A stretch of DNA of 15,417 bases, from positions 1-15,417 of the forward strand of contig JAITXS010000075.1 of NCBI GenBank assembly GCA_031284645.1, written 5' to 3'. The stretch is from Spirochaetaceae bacterium (GTDB taxonomy: Bacteria; Spirochaetota; Spirochaetia; Treponematales; Breznakiellaceae). The notes below the pieces were generated by a model. The model searched no databases, was not told the DNA's origin, and worked only from the letters and a program-made list of their open reading frames with translations. This document shows, piece after piece, positions 14,113-15,417 of this stretch. Position 1 is the stretch's first letter. Every line of letters begins with the position of its first letter. The position numbers and the translations under genes were made by a program.

Positions 14113-15417
14113 ATTTTACACAGAAAGCGGGGGAAATACCGCCGCCGTTGTTATTCCAGCCCAGTCCTGCCCCCGAGCCGGCGACGGCAGAGCTGAGGTC
14201 ACCGAGATGCCACACAGCGTAAAAATTCATGAAAGTGCCTGTGGTCGGCGATGCAAGGAAATACCACTGAACCTTAGCCGCCCCCGGACTATACTTTATC
14301 CGTAGGTTATTAGTCTTATAATAGTCAAAATAGGTCTGCGTGGATGCCGTCGTCTCATAAGAGTTATTTGTGCTCCCAAACATCTCCCACTCAGTCGGCA
14401 GCCAGACCTTGTCCGTTATCCGGTCAAGCTGTGTTGAGCGAGTGGTCTCGTCCAGATAGCCTTGCCATACATAACGCACCGGAGCCCAGATTATTTCCTC
14501 CCTATCAAGTGGCACACCGGCGGCTACCAGCCCTGCGGAAAAATTCCCCGAATCATTCTTTCCTGTTATTGGCACCAGATATTCCCGCACCTCGCTCTTC
14601 GCATAGCCCCCAATATTTGTATTCCCTGAATTCATCCGGTGCTGAGTAGGGCAGCCCTGAAACTGCAGCACAATATGCGGTCGTTCCCCGTTTTCGTTTA
14701 TATTCTTAAAAGAGTTTTTTCCCACCACTATCAAACGTAGTGCTTCTTTATATATAATTCCCGCATAAGTTTTGTCTATCTTCCCATACCCGGGATTATT
14801 ATCAGCTACGTTTGGCGGATCAGCAGTATCAAGAGGATATCCGGTTACATGAAGTTCCGAAAGATTAATGAAATTCCCCAGCTCTATCCTCGGTAAGCTT
14901 TCCTGTGTGGAAGGATCGTTCAGATAGTCGTGTATCTTTTCAAAAGTGTTTCTGACTTTCTCAATAGCAGTACCGCCTTCTGCCCCGAAGCGCCCCATTA
15001 AATTCCCCGTCTCCATCACTTCTACCTGACAGAGTCCTATCTTCTCCCCGTCGCCTGCGTCCAGTGCCGTTGCCGTTATGGTCGCCGTCCCCACCTTAAG
15101 CAACTTTATATTCCCTCCGGCATCTTCTACTTTCGCCACACTCGGATCGCTTGATACCCAGTCTAAGCGCGTGACAGATGCATTAGCCGGTGTAAAACTT
15201 ACGCTCAAAGAGAGATTGCCTCCTGCCTCCCCTGTGGCCTCGCTGCTCATACTTATCGAATCTAAGGGCACCAAATTTGCACTTACCTTACATTCCGCCT
15301 CATATCCGCCATCCTGTGTCCGGGCCTTTATTGTCGTCGGCCCTCCAACCGTCCGAAGAAGTATAACCCCGTTGATGACGCTCACTTTATTCTGATCCTC
15401 TGAACTCCAGATTATCC
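14111..15417 (-). CDS. BIG2 Ig-like repeat protein with C-terminal DUF6273-like domain (N-terminus outside the window)
   Basis: The frame is open to the window edge, giving the last 434 residues with no start. Residues 1-45 are the end of one bacterial Ig-like (BIG2) domain (WSSEDQNKVSVINGVI...TIKARTQDGGYEAECKV); residues 48-133 are a complete one, with LDWVSSDPSVAKVE and LKVGTATITATA. The C-terminal ~200 residues contain NSGNTNIGGYAKSEVREYL (262-280), KVWLPTEWEMFG (336-347), YFLASP (385-390) and the ending GGISPAFCVK, which resemble DUF6273-type proteins common in Treponema. Such proteins are usually exported, so a surface or periplasmic adhesin-like role is inferred. The stop TAG (14113-14111) forms the edge of repeat copy D. 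The valine at codon 11 is not a likely start. Confidence 0.8.
   Translation of the reverse strand, partial: IIWSSEDQNKVSVINGVILLRTVGGPTTIKARTQDGGYEAECKVSANLVPLDSISMSSEATGEAGGNLSLSVSFTPANASVTRLDWVSSDPSVAKVEDAGGNIKLLKVGTATITATALDAGDGEKIGLCQVEVMETGNLMGRFGAEGGTAIEKVRNTFEKIHDYLNDPSTQESLPRIELGNFINLSELHVTGYPLDTADPPNVADNNPGYGKIDKTYAGIIYKEALRLIVVGKNSFKNINENGERPHIVLQFQGCPTQHRMNSGNTNIGGYAKSEVREYLVPITGKNDSGNFSAGLVAAGVPLDREEIIWAPVRYVWQGYLDETTRSTQLDRITDKVWLPTEWEMFGSTNNSYETTASTQTYFDYYKTNNLRIKYSPGAAKVQWYFLASPTTGTFMNFYAVWHLGDLSSAVAGSGAGLGWNNNGGGISPAFCVK

Noticed and set aside
13943..14305. 120-codon + strand open frame over repeat D and the DUF6273-like 3' end
   Set aside because: It translates the palindrome and the antisense of a better-supported gene, so it is a shadow.

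Overview
The window looks like chromosomal DNA from a spirochaete, most likely a Treponema of the gut/termite type. This rests on gene content recognised from the translations, not on a database search: a MAF/DUF115 motility-associated protein, a PpiD/SurA-like anchored foldase, an EF-G with spirochaete-like switch I wording, a surface-type BIG2 plus DUF6273-like protein, and unusual TAGGG/CCCTA-rich intergenic palindromes.

Layout. Positions 1-162 hold the 3' end of an unidentified + strand gene. It converges on a - strand pair: valS (817-3495) followed 45 bp downstream by a small SpoT-like HD hydrolase (214-771). A 466-bp divergent intergenic region (3496-3961) holds the proposed valS promoter, a G8 hairpin and a degenerate palindromic repeat (copy A). 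On the + strand come a membrane-anchored parvulin-type foldase (3962-5653) and, overlapping its stop, a DUF115 protein (5649-7433) with no normal start codon at the junction. After a C-tract repeat come rpmB (7639-7830), a large protein with a C-terminal pRiA4b ORF-3-like domain (8074-10101), and argH (10088-11509), which overlaps it by 14 nt. argH converges on an EF-G gene (11574-13625, - strand). Upstream of that lie two large palindromic repeats (copies C and D) separated by three 10-bp tandem units. The window ends inside a - strand gene for a BIG2/DUF6273-like protein (14111-15417, N-terminus missing).

How the genes relate. Much of the window is translation and its control: valyl-tRNA synthetase with a likely (p)ppGpp hydrolase, ribosomal protein bL28, EF-G, and arginine biosynthesis. 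A second theme is the envelope: the foldase, the MAF-like protein and the Ig-like protein.

Most notable signals: (i) a family of long imperfect palindromes whose two arms are G-quadruplex-capable GGGTA-type tracts, matched within a copy but different between copies; (ii) three genes without a Shine-Dalgarno whose best promoter places the transcript start within a few bases of the start codon; (iii) a candidate AUU start for the DUF115 gene; (iv) an EF-G whose domain IV tip lacks the usual histidine; (v) a stand-alone alarmone-hydrolase-like gene directly behind valS. No complete new defence or mobile system is evident.
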